Below the pieces are notes generated by a model. That model had not been told where the DNA came from. It ran no database searches and worked only from the letters and a program-made list of their open reading frames with translations. A stretch of 64,000 bases of DNA from Diadophis punctatus similis (Eukaryota; Chordata; Lepidosauria; Squamata; Dipsadidae), in contig JALIGW010000003.1 in NCBI GenBank assembly GCA_023053685.1, forward strand, positions 52,751,496-52,815,495, written 5' to 3'. Of this stretch, positions 1 through 10,619 are shown one piece after another. Position 1 is the stretch's first letter; each line of letters opens with the position of its first letter. The position numbers were made by a program, and so were the translations under genes.

Positions 1-272
1 ACCAGAAAAAAAAAGTGACTACGTATATTCTAAAATCATCCTCCTTAGGTCAAACAGTAAATAGATATCATAACTAAAACAAAACACATGCTCTTTCGAT
101 AGTACTGAACTGGTCACTAACTCTGTTATGGAAAGTTTAAAAGTTTAAAAAAACCAAGCGGCAGCGAGAAATGAACAAGGTGAATACTAGAAGCCAGCAT
201 AGGTTTGTTAAAAGCAGCCCCATCAAACAAACCTTATTTGCCTTCTTTGATAAAGTAACAAAATTAGTGGAC

Positions 273-910
273 CAGTGGTGGGTTCCTACCGGTGCGGTCC
301 ACTCTATAGCACCGGTAGCGGCCCGCTGGTCACGTCACAGTACCGGTGCGGTTGGTTGCCGGTGCCTGGGCGCCGCCATTTAAAAAAAAATTTTTTTAAT
401 TTTTTTTAAATTTTTCTTCTGCGCATGCCCAGAAGCCGAGCTTCCAGCACTGCACATGCACTGCCTTCCTACCCCACAGTGAGTCCAAGCAGGGGAGGAT
501 GGCTGAGGGAGTGCGTGAGACGCTGAAAGAATGGGTGGCAGGAGCTATCTCCATTCCCCTCCCTTCAGCAGTCCGAGAAGCCATGAATGCGCGGTGATGA
601 TCCCAGGCATTTTCACACGTTCAAGGCTTCTCGAGCTGCTGAGGGGAGGGGGAACAGGCGGCAGGATCCTAGGATCATTGAATGGGGAGAAGCATTCAGG
701 CCGGACGGAGCCTCCTAGAAGAACTGCTGCCGCGGTCTTGCTGCTTCTGCTGCGGGAGGCTGCGTTGCGGGTGGGCAATGCCCCCCACATCTCTGGCCGC
801 TGCCAAGCTCCTGAGGCCCATGCCCACCCGGTCACATAGCTGGCAAGCCACACCCACAAAATAAGCCACTACCACAGAGTGGTAGTAAAAAAATTAGGAA
901 CCCACCCCTG
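273..910. mobile_element. hAT MITE, ACCGGT family, 638 bp
   Basis: Starts CAGTGGTGGGTTCC and ends GGAACCCACCCCTG, imperfect terminal inverted repeats of hAT type. It is flanked by the perfect 8-bp duplication TAGTGGAC (265-272 and 911-918), and the CR1 reading frame resumes on the far side. No transposase is visible, so it is non-autonomous. The interior is GC-rich and carries a poly-A/T block near 380-415. It is the longest of about ten family members in this window. Confidence 0.9.
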
Positions 911-1904
911 TAGTGGACCAAAGAAATGCTGTGGATAAAGTATAGACTTCAGCAAAGTATTTAATAAAATAGACCACAGCATAGATCCACAAGATGTGGA
1001 ACAGACAGGACCATCACCAGATGGATTTGAGATTGACTGACCAACTGAACTCACCATGTGGTCCTCAATGAAACTACTGTACATCTACACGGAGAGAAGC
1101 ATGCCATGGGGAATTTCATGGTTCTTTCTTGAGCCAGTGCTCTTCAATATCTTCATAAATGATCTAGATAAAGGAATTGATAGGGTACTCATCAAACCTG
1201 CATACAACACAAAGCTGAGAAGAATTGCTAGCATTTTGGAAGATAGATTCAGAAGGATCTTGACCGACTTGAGGAATGGGCCCTTTCCAATAAGATGCAA
1301 CACAGTGGTGAGAAAAGTAAGGTCCTGCACTTAGGCAGGAAAAACCAGACACACAAGTATAGAATAGGCAGTACTGGCTCAATTGTGAGAGGGGCTTAGG
1401 TGTCCTAATGGACCACCACTAAAGTATGAGTCAGCAGTGTGCTGCGGCTGCCAAAAAATCCAATGCAGTCCTAGGCCGCATCAACAGAAGGATAGCATTA
1501 AGATCATGGGAAGTGATAGTACTGCTCTATGCTGTATTAGTGAAGCCACTGATGGAATTTGCATCTAGCTCTGGTCACCACAATACAGAAAAGTTGTACA
1601 GGTCCTAGAAAGAGTGCAGAAAAGAATAACAAAGATGACGTCTGGAGGCTAAATTGTATAATGAATAACTAAGGTAACTAAATATATTTAACCTAACTAA
1701 GAGAAGGCTTAGAGGAGATTTGATAGCAGTCTTCCAATACTTGAAGGGCTGCCATAAGGAAGAGAGGATTGATTTATTCTCTAGAGTACCTGAAGGTAGG
1801 ACAAGAAGCAATGGTGGAAGCTTGTCAGAGGGAGATCCAACCTGGAAATAAGTAAGAATTTCCTGACATTGAGAACAATTATTCAATGGAACAGCTTGTC
1901 TCAT

Positions 1905-2062
1905 GGAGTTAAGGGGCGTGCATAAGTGCACCATGGTGCCTACTGTTCCTGTCTTACTGTCCTCATTTATCTGTACTTACTTTGTATAGGTTTATGTTTA
2001 TATATATACCTGCTATCTTGTACATGTTTGACAAACAAATAAATAAATAAAATAAATAAAAA
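1905..2062 (+). mobile_element. LINE 3' end with (AAATA)n tail inside CR1
   Basis: The block AAGGGGCGTGCATAAG...GTGCCTACTGTTCCTGTC and the tail TGACAAACAAATAAATAAAT match those at 7.77-8.25 kb and, reversed, at 54.9-55.0 kb. It lies between two halves of the CR1 C-terminus (AACAGCTTGTCTC and GTTGTGGGTGCTCC), so it is a 5'-truncated insertion. A short repeat, AGTT, is at both junctions. The clade was not resolved (CR1/L2/Rex-like). Confidence 0.7.
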
Positions 2063-2189
2063 GTTGTGGGTGCTCCATCGCTGGAAGTGTTCATGAAAAG
2101 ATTGGACAACCATTTGTCCGGGACGATATAAGGATAGGGAGTTGGACTAGAAGACATTCCAGCTCTATGATTCTATAATTCTGTGTGGC

Positions 2190-3426
2190 ATAATTCCCTT
2201 TTCTCATTCACACCTCAAAAGTGTTACTAGAGATGTTTACATATGGTTAAAGACCAACCTTAAACAATACAAAATCAGAGAGTGCAAACAAAACTTTTAT
2301 GTGGATAAAATGTGCTGATATTTATGTTGATGCCATAATTTTCCCCTTTTTCTTCTATTTTAACTCCTCCTCTTCAATGTATTTGCATTAATACATCTCA
2401 ACTAATTTCTATTCCCTGGCAGGCATCTCCACATCTTCGCCTGGGTTGAAAAGAGGGGTATTGGACAACTAATCTGTTATCTATCATCCCAGTGAGGCTC
2501 TGTTGTGATTTCCTAGGATCAGGTAATAAGAAAGCTAAAGCCCTGAAGACAACAAATTTAAAAACAAGAAAAGATTTACTTAGGACACCTAATTAGGAAT
2601 CCTAATCAGAAGCCATCAAGAGCTCTAATTAGCAAGGTTTGTTCAAAATCATTGCTTTCTTCTTAACTGGCCACAGGACATCCAAGTAGTTTTAAATTAT
2701 GTATCACAGGCTCCTAATCAGTATATTGAGCGTCATAAATTGTTAAAAGGAGCTAATAGCTTGCGTTCCTTGATAGAAAGCGCTGATACTGGAGGCAGGG
2801 AACTCATCAAAGAGAGAGCCTCGTTAGGCAGCGAGGGAGAAGGGAGGCTGCGCTTCGGTGTCTCATTTTGTTTTAGTAATTAGCCTTTACTGGATTATCC
2901 GATCCAAATCTTTATTCAGTTTACTCTGTCAAATCTCGTTTGCATTTTAAATGGGAAACTGACAAGGGGAGCAATTTATCTCCTGACTAGGTTAAACACG
3001 TTCAACTTGGTAGGGAGCATTTGATGAGCTTATGAGAGCATAGAGCATCAGTCCATCAGGGCATATGTTACACTCCATCTGCCTACTCATAACAGTATCT
3101 TCTGAACTGCTCTTGCGTTTGTTTCACAGGTAAGATATCTGAAACAAGTGGACAAGAGGGTAACGACTGGAGACGGGGCCTTTAGGTCTGGGGTGCTATA
3201 TTTCTGGAATATTTTTCCACAGGAATACACGACACCCACATCTGAGGACCACAGTAAAGTTCTTTTGATGGCTTCTGTTTGTCTACAAGAGGTTACAAGT
3301 GTTGGAAGTTAAAATGCTATTAGTTTTTTCAATGGAGGGTCCAGATGAGCATTAAAAGAGGGGCTATTTTAAAGGTTTGAGCCTGAGGAGGCCAAACTGT
3401 CATCACTTTTAAGTCGTCACATGGTG
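2190..3426. other. Unique AT-rich stretch, candidate conserved noncoding DNA
   Basis: I see no repeat family or credible exon here. About 2570-3010 has many TAATTA/CTAATTAG homeodomain-type cores, ATTTGCAT-like octamer text and balanced, non-repetitive composition. That is how conserved noncoding elements often look, but conservation cannot be judged from one sequence. Confidence 0.3.
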
Positions 3427-3434
3427 ATCCAAGC

Positions 3435-3686
3435 CAGTGTTTCTCGGCCTTATCAACTTTAAGATGTTTGGACTTCAAGCATGTGGGGAATCCTGGGAGT
3501 TGAAGTCTATACATCTTAAAGCAGAGCTCTCCAACCTTGGCAACTTTAAGATTTGGGGACTTCAACTCCCAGAGTTCCTCAGCCAGCAAAGCTAGCTGAG
3601 GATCTCTGGGAGTTGAAGTCCCCAAGTCTTAAAGTTGCCAAGGTTGGAAACCCCTGTCTTAAAGGTGCTGTAAGTAAGAAACACTG
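3435..3686. mobile_element. hAT MITE (CAGTGTTTCTC ends), outer element of a nest
   Basis: Begins CAGTGTTTCTCGGCC and ends AAGAAACACTG, which are inverted repeats. Flanks ATCCAAGC (3427-3434) and ATCCAAAC (3687-3694) are an 8-bp duplication with one change. A second hAT MITE sits inside at 3522-3656, so this copy is the older of the two. Confidence 0.8.
3522..3656. mobile_element. Palindromic hAT MITE (family A), nested
   Basis: A nearly perfect palindrome about 135 bp long. Ends are CAGAGCTCTCCAACC and GGTTGGAAACCCCTG, with the ACTTCAACTCCCAGA core in both orientations. The perfect 8-bp duplication TCTTAAAG is at 3514-3521 and 3657-3664. Confidence 0.92.
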
Positions 3687-3694
3687 ATCCAAAC

Positions 3695-4550
3695 CATTAT
3701 TGGTTACTTTTTCTGCTCTTGTAGATGCTCTTTCTTTTGGTTTCTTTCTTTCTTTCTTTTTAACAGGAAAGTTATCATTGTGTGCTTGTTTTTAACGTAA
3801 GAATATGCACTCTATGAAAGAAGTGGTCTGGCGATTAGGCTAGTCCTGTGGTGATAAAATTGATATTTCCAGCAGTCTATCCAGCACATTTTGTAAAGTT
3901 TAATGCAATTCACAAATTCTAGCTAGGAATGTATTGAAATGTTAAAGATATTTTCCTTTTCAGACAATTAATATTATTGGCTAAAATTTTGATCTCTTTT
4001 TTGATTTGCCTAAGTACTTCAGGTTTTATTACAAAATTTAAAATTATGAAAATAAAGACTGGTTGGTTTGACTCCAGTCTCCTGGCGTCCTTTCGTCTCC
4101 AGACTCAACAGAAAACATATACATCTTGTTAAAAATAGAGGTGCTGAACACGAGAGCATTAAGTTTAATTTAAATGTTTAGAGTATATGTCCATTTTGAA
4201 TTCAGAATTCTGGATTATTTATTGATTCATTCATTATACAGATTTCCCTCAGGCAGTTTGCAATTGTAAAACAATTAAAATTAAAATTTCAAAAATGGGT
4301 ACCCAATATTATAAATACATGCCTATCAGTAATGATATAAAGCAACATTAGGATTGGATCAATGGGCTACACAAGGAATTTTCTGCAAATAACATTTGGC
4401 ATGATTTTCATTTGACATCATACAACACCTTATCCACTGCTTTTCTTTGAAGATAAGCAGTTGAATATTGGGAGAATTTGTTGTTATTTAGTCATTCATT
4501 TGAATCTGAGTATATGTGACTGAATGGGTAACAAGCACACCAGGGCTGTC
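3695..4550. other. Unique AT-rich DNA, nothing recognised
   Basis: Contains a short TTTC run near 3735-3760 and otherwise no repeat, exon or structured element I can support. Confidence 0.5.
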
Positions 4551-4555
4551 TACTA

Positions 4556-4789
4556 GGAGCCATGGTGGCACAGTGGTGGGAATGCAGTATTGCACGCTGA
4601 CTCTGCCCATTGCCAGGAGTTTGATCCTGACCGGCTCAAGGTTGACTCAGCCTTCCATCCTTCCGAGATCAGTAAAATGAGGACCCAGATTGTTGGGGGC
4701 AATATGCTGATGTTGTAACCTGTTCAGAGTGTGCTGAAAAGTACCGTGGAGTAGTATATAAGTCTAAGTGCTATTGCTATTGCTATTTC
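4556..4789 (+). mobile_element. tRNA-derived SINE with MIR/L2-like 3' part
   Basis: The head GCCATGGTGGCACAGTGG is tRNA-like (A-box region). A GTAAAATGAGGACCCAGATT block follows, then a GTATATAAGTCTAAGTG block and a (CTATTG)n tail. The same consensus occurs at five other places in this window in both orientations. The middle and 3' parts resemble the MIR/L2 3' end by memory of that family. Confidence 0.85.
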
Positions 4790-4836
4790 ACAGACTGCAG
4801 TTACACTAACCATCTTACATCAGTGATGGGCTACAC

Positions 4837-4980
4837 CAGTAGTGGGTTCTAAAACCCTTTACTACCGGTTTGTGTGCGCGTTCATATGCGCAGAAGCGTT
4901 CCGGCCAGATGGTTGGAGCATCCCGCTGCCGGCGCTACCGGTTCTTAGAACTGGGCCGAACCGGGAGCAACCCACCACTG
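4837..4980. mobile_element. hAT MITE, ACCGGT family, 144 bp
   Basis: Ends CAGTAGTGGGTTCT and GCAACCCACCACTG; perfect 8-bp duplication GGCTACAC at 4829-4836 and 4981-4988. Short internally deleted version of the family, with several ACCGGT-like cores. Confidence 0.92.
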
Positions 4981-4989
4981 GGCTACACC

Positions 4990-6265
4990 ATGTAGATCAA
5001 GCAAAGATTGCAGAACCATATCTTGAGGCCTGTTTTAATTTTGACCCCCGCCCCCCCCCCCATATGGAGTAGTAAGTTGGACTTGATGGCCCTAGATCAT
5101 GCTTTCCTATGTATGAATCTATTCTGGCTCAGTGGCCTCACATCAATTGATCTTCCCTTAGATACTTCACATCCATCTATGTGGGAGAGAATTGGATTTT
5201 AAGCCTTACTTTCTAAATGACTGGCTTACTTCTGAAAATGCACTATTTATTATTATATGAAATCCCTAAAGTACTAATGCTAAGCACACCAAGGTTTCTA
5301 CATTTGTGATACTTTCTCTTCCTTCCAACACACAGAGATAGTCAGAGAGAAAAACAAACAAAATAAAGACAAAAGGGATAGACCCCTCTATTCCTGCCCA
5401 AGGAACAAAATCTATATCTATATAAAATATGCTGAGGAAAAGTAAGTCTTTTTCATACTAATGTCACACAATTACCTCTTAACTGCCAAAACAAATGGCA
5501 CAAAAAGGAAAAGTGACACCAAATCAAAAATGTCACAGGTGATCGATTTGTGTCATCTACTGTCCTCGGTGCCGAGGCTACAGAGAAAGACATGATCACC
5601 CAAGACTAATATTATATTACAGCCTTCACAGCACCGAGTGCCAAGTGATGAATATGTGTCACTTTGTGTGTCGCTCACTCTCAGGGCCTGGGCGGGCAAG
5701 CATGGAAAATGGAGTGCTTAGGATTAATGATATTGAAAATGATAGAGAGGAGATTGAAAATTCCTGCCTTCCTGAACCATGCAGATTGAAATGTACCTCA
5801 GAGCTATCTTGGTTTGTCCCCTCCTCTTTTCCCTCCTCCTCCTCTATCCCTCCCCCCAATCTCGCAGGTTCATGTTCATCTTTTAAAGGGCCCTTGACTG
5901 CTCTTGTTCTATGGTTTTTGACTGCAAAGGGGAAGAATGAGGCTTTGCTTGATGGATTGCTTGCCTCCCTGTTCCCACCCTCCAAAGGGTGGAAATTCCT
6001 TGCATACCAATATTTCAAAACGAGCCTCAATGTTACAGAAACACTCTAGTGATGAATCAGCCCAATCTCGTAAGCACATCAGATTTAGGTTACACACTGA
6101 AACATGGATCATGGGAAGTCATCTATTTGTAAAGCTCTTTAGGTATGGTATCTGGAAAAGTGGTGAGGCATCTCTCTGTTGAACAGTGGATTTCCCTGGG
6201 TAGTGAAAATGACCACATGACTCCTAAAGCTCCCTGATTCCTCAAGCAACAAAGGCTAGGATATA
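4990..6265. other. Unique DNA, no gene recognised
   Basis: A C-run lies near 5045-5060. The stretch 5530-5660 (GTGATCGATTTGTGTCA... to ...GATGAATATGTGTCAC) is unique-looking. A 134-codon open frame at 5645-6049 has no recognisable domain and overlaps a similar frame on the other strand, so I do not call it a gene. Confidence 0.4.
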
Positions 6266-6273
6266 GTGTAGCC

Positions 6274-6409
6274 CAGAGGTCTTCAAACTTGGCAACTTTA
6301 AGACTTGTGGACTTCAACTCCCCAGAATTCTCCAGCCAGCTATTCTGGCTGGAGAATTCTGGGAGTTGAAGTCCACAAGTCTTAAAGTTGCCAAGTTTGA
6401 AGACCTCTG
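6274..6409. mobile_element. Palindromic hAT MITE (family A), 136 bp
   Basis: CAGAGGTCTTCAAAC...GTTTGAAGACCTCTG forms an almost perfect full-length palindrome. Flanks GTGTAGCC (6266-6273) and GCGTAGCC (6410-6417) are an 8-bp duplication with one change. The centre is CCAGCTATTCTGG. Confidence 0.92.
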
Positions 6410-6684
6410 GCGTAGCCTATTCCTCTCATTCCATCCAGGGTTATCCAGGATAGAGAGCAATAGATAATCACTTGTGTAGTTCAAAGTGGCTGAGGGACAA
6501 GCAAGTGATGGCTATGCCGCAGTCAACATCCTGAGATCTTCAAGCATGTGGTCCTCCTACCCACTATATCCTTGAAAGCACAGACATCAGGAGGGCCTTT
6601 CAGGCTGTCACATCACAGCATTCAAAAAGAAGAGTGACGGACTGGTTCCCACAGTTCCATGGATCCACCATTCACCTTGGATTG

Positions 6685-7551
6685 CAGGTAGTCCTTGATC
6701 TACGACCACAATTGAGACCAAAATTTCCATTGCTAAGCAAGACACTTGTTAAGTGAATTTTGCCCCATTGTATGACCTTTCTTGCCACCGATATTAAGTG
6801 AATCACTGCAGTGGCTATGTTAGTAACAATCCAGTTACCGTATTTTTCAGAGTATAAGACGCACCGGAGTATAAGACGCACCTTAGTTTTTGGGGAGGAA
6901 AATAGGGAAAAAATAATCTTCCTACCAGGTATTCATCTGGCTAGTCCTTAGTCTGGTCAGCTTCAGCACATTAGTTTGCTGATTTTGAGCACTTGTGCTT
7001 GCTTTTTATCCCCTGGTTGGGCATAAAAAACAGTTTCTAAAACACTTCACTTCTCTCTCTCTTCAGAGAGAGAAACAATGAGAAAAGCAGGCAATAGGGA
7101 AGATCATTAGCAAAGCACATCACTCATTAGCACTGGCGTTAGGGCTGAAAAAAGGCTTCTAAAGCCCAGAAAGATCACTTCGGAAGATTGCTTCACTCAT
7201 TAGCACCTCGTTAGGGCTGAAAAAAGCTTAGTAAAAGCTACATTCGGAGTATAAGACGCACCCAAATTTTCAGCCTCTTTTAGGGTGGGGGAAGTTGCAT
7301 CTTATACTCTGAAAAATAAGTGAATCTGGCTTCCCAATAGACTTTGCTTGTCAGAAGGTCAACAAAGGTGATCTCATGATCCTGAGAAACTGCAACTGTC
7401 ACAAATATATCCAAGTTACAAAGCACCCAAATTTTGATCACATGACCATGAGGATGCTACAATAGTCATAAGTGTGAAAAACGTGTTCAATGTTTTTTCT
7501 GTGTTGTAACTTTGAATGTTAACTAAATGAATGGCTGTAAGTCGAGAGCTG
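6685..7551. mobile_element. pogo/mariner-like element, split by a MITE
   Basis: Begins CAGGTAGTCCTTGATCTACG. The text GACCACAATTGAG, AAGTGAATTTTGCCCC and TAAGTGAATCTGGCTTCCC recurs in the complete copy at 29064-29427, which has TA flanks. This copy is broken by a second MITE at 6838-7316, and the host text is continuous across that insertion. The right end (GTAAGTCGAGAGCTG) is degraded where it meets a LINE fragment. Confidence 0.75.
6838..7316. mobile_element. TA-target MITE (CCGTATTTTTC ends), nested
   Basis: Starts CCGTATTTTTCAGAGTATAA directly after TA (6836-6837) and ends CTTATACTCTGAAAAA before TA (7317-7318). GACGCACC / GGTGCGTC-type subterminal repeats recur internally. It has the same ends as the copies at 32.8-33.5 and 56.9-57.5 kb. 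The last three bases of the right end appear to be lost. Confidence 0.85.
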
Positions 7552-7863
7552 TTAATGACTACTTCAGCTTCAACCGCAACAATACACAAGCTCACAATAG
7601 ATACAAACTTAATGTAAACCGCTCTAAACTTGATTGCAAAAAATTTGACTTCAACAACAGAGTGGTCAATGCCTGGAATACATTACCTGACTCAATTCTT
7701 TCTTCCCCAAACCCCAAAAACTTTAACCTTAGATTATCTACCATCGACCTCACCCCATTCCTAAGAGTCCGTAAGGGGCGTGCATAAGCGCACAATCGTG
7801 CCTACCGTTCCTGTCTTAATGTACCCATATATTCATACTTCTTGTACTCATAATCATGCTTGT

Positions 7864-7867
<4 letters not shown>

Positions 7868-7960
<93 letters not shown>
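7868..7960. repeat. (AT)n microsatellite, about 93 bp
   Basis: Uninterrupted AT dinucleotides inside the 3' UTR of a LINE. Reading frames through it are artefacts. Confidence 0.98.
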
Positions 7961-7962
<2 letters not shown>

Positions 7963-8078
7963 GTCGTGTTATCCTGGTGTACCCAAATATGGGAGAGAAA
8001 GCATCACAGCTTCCTTTTTGCCTTTCAGCCCCTCACTGGGACCATCCAGGCTGTTTCTTATATAGCCGACACACTATT

Positions 8079-8165
8079 CTATATGTGTAGGATTTTTTTT
8101 GCTGATAAAGTCTCCCTTTATTTTCATTTATCAGCAAAAAAATCCCCCCCACACACATATATAAT
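8079..8165. repeat. Imperfect hairpin in the LINE 3' UTR region
   Basis: TTTTTTGCTGATAAA (ending 8109) is complementary to TTTATCAGCAAAAAA (8127-8141). The pairing extends outward through GTGTAGGAT / ATCCCCCCCACAC with small length differences. The arms are about 30 bp and the loop about 17 nt. Confidence 0.8.
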
Positions 8166-8249
8166 CATGTTTATACTTTGTTTATACTTTGCTTGTAATC
8201 ATATATGCTTGACAAATAAAAATAAATAAATAAATAAAATAAAAAACTA

Positions 8250-8670
8250 CCTGTACAGGATTGAAACAGGTAGCAGCCAGAAACAAAAAGAACAGTAATT
8301 GTTTCTGTCTTCCAGGCTTATGGGAAGAAGAAACAAAAATGAATTATGAAATATGTCTAGCTCTTGAGATGGTTTGAAGTTATGATGCTACTAACAGAGG
8401 CAAAAATTCTGTCTCTCTTGTTACAAAGATAAGCATGTACAGGAACAGCCACCTCTAAAGATCTTAAATATTCTATGGAATACTTGGATGGAAGATTACA
8501 TGGAAATTTCAAAGCTATTAGCTACACTTCCTGTATGTGATCTTCAGTAATTGAACTTTACTTGAGAAAGACTAATTTGCTGCAGTGTTGCCCTCTTGAA
8601 AGAAGCATCCTACCAAATGATGCTATCCTGATGACTTCAGAAAGTCATTAAAATTTGGCCATTCTCACAG
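8250..8670. other. Unique DNA, nothing recognised
   Basis: No repeat family or exon supported. Confidence 0.5.
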
Positions 8671-8679
8671 GCCTTAGAA

Positions 8680-8861
8680 CAAGGTTGTGCAACCTTGGCA
8701 AACTTAAGACTTGTAGACTTCAACTCTCAAAATTCCCCAGCCAGCAAATTTTAATAAATTTCTGGCCTGGAAGGATGGCCTGGCCTGGGAACATGGCTGG
8801 CTGGGGAATTCTGGGAGTTGAAGTCCACAAGTATTAGAGTTGCCAAGGTTGGACACCCCTG
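8680..8861. mobile_element. hAT MITE family A, 182 bp
   Basis: Ends CAAGGTTGTGCAACCTTGG and CCAAGGTTGGACACCCCTG; perfect 8-bp duplication CCTTAGAA at 8672-8679 and 8862-8869. Longer than its 135-bp relatives because the centre holds extra GGCCTGG-rich text. Confidence 0.92.
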
Positions 8862-8869
8862 CCTTAGAA

Positions 8870-10615
8870 CAAAATGGTGGCTAAGCCACTGTAGGATGTT
8901 TCATTTGAAAAATCGTGCTTGCCTTCTGGATGCTTATGAACTGTTTCTTTTTTAAATTATTCCTCCTTTTAAAAAAAACTTTTAACTGTCTGGAATCATT
9001 CGAAGATGGGTAGCCTCTAAATTGTATTAAATCAAAATTAAAATTTTAATTGATCACTGTACACAGCCTTATGTTGTAATGCATGTAATGGAATTCATGT
9101 AGCTACTTCGTGTTTTTCATGTATTCTCTGATAGCACTTGCAATATACTTTTATTATTATTATTATTTATTTATCAAGCATATATGATAACAAGCAAAGT
9201 ATAAACAAAGTATAAACATGATTGCATATTACAGTCCCCCAAATTGCAAATGTGGTAGGAAGGAGTGGCAGGAGCTGAAAAAATTCGGATGTATGGAGGC
9301 GGAAGACATTTCCTTGAGAATTTCTTAATTCATAGCTTATCCTTGCCCTTTCCAATTGACACCCTCCAGATGTCAATTAAATATCAGTAGGGAAGTTAAA
9401 GTTTAAACATCTGAAGAGCAGCAAATCAGGCAACATGACTAACAAGTTCCTTTTTGTTTTTATTTTGCTTTTAATCAATCAGAATTATCAAGTGCTTTGA
9501 TCATTCAAATTGCTGTATAAAAGTTCAGGCATGCTTAATTTAGACCACCGCTCCTTTTTTTACCCCAAATAGTAATCTAATATATGTTGCCCAGCAACCA
9601 TGACACAACCCCAAAAGTGTAATGTTCCATTAAAAAAGAGGGGGAAAAGAAAGAGATTTCATGGCTGGTCAAAATAAAAGTATGATCCTTGTGAGCAGAT
9701 AAACAGGCAAGGATAAATGTATAGAATGTTCAGTCTTTGAGCACCTTTTAAATAAATGTCACTCTGGAGAGATTCAGTGCTTAAGACAATGCATAAAAGT
9801 TTATTACCATTTCATGGACATGCAGTGTTAAATTAAAATGATGCCCATAGGGCCTGTCAACATTATTTTTATATTATAATACATTGATAATAAAGCCACA
9901 AACTGAGAATCAACAGAAAACCCAATTAATTGGATAATAATTACATTTGCTTCATTGGGGGGCAATGAGTGCCAAAATAATGGATCTATTTAAGTTATGA
10001 CCCTCATCATGGAAACCACATGAGATTTGGGAGACAAAAAAGCATCCAAATCCTTAATAGCTATCCAGAGAAAGGGGAATAGAATCTATACAAACATTTA
10101 AACAATTGACCTATTGGTTTCATGAGAATAAAGCTTCTTTCTGTAACCATCCTTCCCATAAATCAGCAAAGCTGAAAGATTGCTGCAGATAGTCACTTCT
10201 GATCTGCCCCTGAGTGTTGGCTCTCGTGAAATAGTTTGTATATGTTCAATGGCTGTTGATTTCACAGCATGTCCATGATGTAATTAATGATTCTTCTTGT
10301 TCAGTGCATAAGCAACACATCTAATGAGAAGCAGTCTTGAAGATTGCTCTTCCTATGATAGATTCAGCTTATTACCTACTTAATTTGTGGAAGTGAACTA
10401 TACTTATATTCTGGATAAAGTTAAATTATAATTGGAGAGAATTAAGCATGTTCAGCGAGAGAAAGTGAAAGATTTGTTTAAAAGCATTTTTAATGACAGT
10501 AGCAACAAACAACATCAAATCTGGTTGATTTGGGAAGGTCTTTTACATGCCCTGTGTCTTTATAAGTTTTAATTAACATATGCCATTAAAATAATATATG
10601 GAAGAGTCTTTTCCC
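8870..10615. other. Mostly unique DNA with one LINE tail (about 9150-9228, minus)
   Basis: At 9150-9228 the text TTATTTATCAAGCATATATG...AAGTATAAACATG is the reverse complement of the AAATA-tailed LINE 3' end. The rest (9400-9560, 9760-10600) is AT-rich unique sequence with several TAATTA cores. I see no coding exon. Confidence 0.45.
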
Positions 10616-10619
10616 TAGC

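Larger units (their letters stand above)
130..2185 (+). mobile_element. CR1 LINE copy, decayed and interrupted
   Basis: Broken translation on the plus strand matches the reverse transcriptase half of the better CR1 copy at 17.3-20.2 kb: a SQH.FVK segment and an AFFDKVTKLVDQ segment before position 272, then the equivalent of YLDFSKAF after 911, a GPVLFNIFINDLD-like segment near 1130-1170, and MSQQCAAAAKK near 1426. The 3' end near 2160-2185 has the CR1-type GTTGGACTAGAAGAC block and an ATTCTATAATTCTGTG-like terminus. Many frameshifts and stops make it a pseudogene. It is split by a hAT MITE (273-910) and by a foreign LINE tail (1905-2062). The 5' end is truncated within the RT region. Confidence 0.85.
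7552..8246 (+). mobile_element. LINE 3' end (AAATA-tailed family) with expanded (AT)n
   Basis: Translation at 7552-7787 gives NDYFSFNRNNT, an FNNRVVNAWNTLPDS segment and NPKNFNLRLST, the typical last domain of a non-LTR reverse transcriptase. The block GGGGCGTGCATAAGCGCAC then leads to a tail ending CTTGACAAATAAAAATAAAT near 8246. The homologous copy at 54.9-55.4 kb encodes nearly the same peptide. The clade is unresolved within CR1/L2/Rex-type LINEs. The 3' UTR is interrupted by a long (AT)n and extra sequence at 7961-8165. Confidence 0.75.

Noticed and set aside
5040..5072. G-quadruplex or functional C-run
   Set aside because: A single short C-run does not meet the four-tract pattern.
5645..6049. 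134-codon plus-strand frame as a gene
   Set aside because: A 123-codon frame overlaps on the other strand, composition is not coding-like, and there is no domain or splice context.
7780..8229. 149-codon frame with a Tyr-Ile repeat
   Set aside because: Translation of (AT)n.
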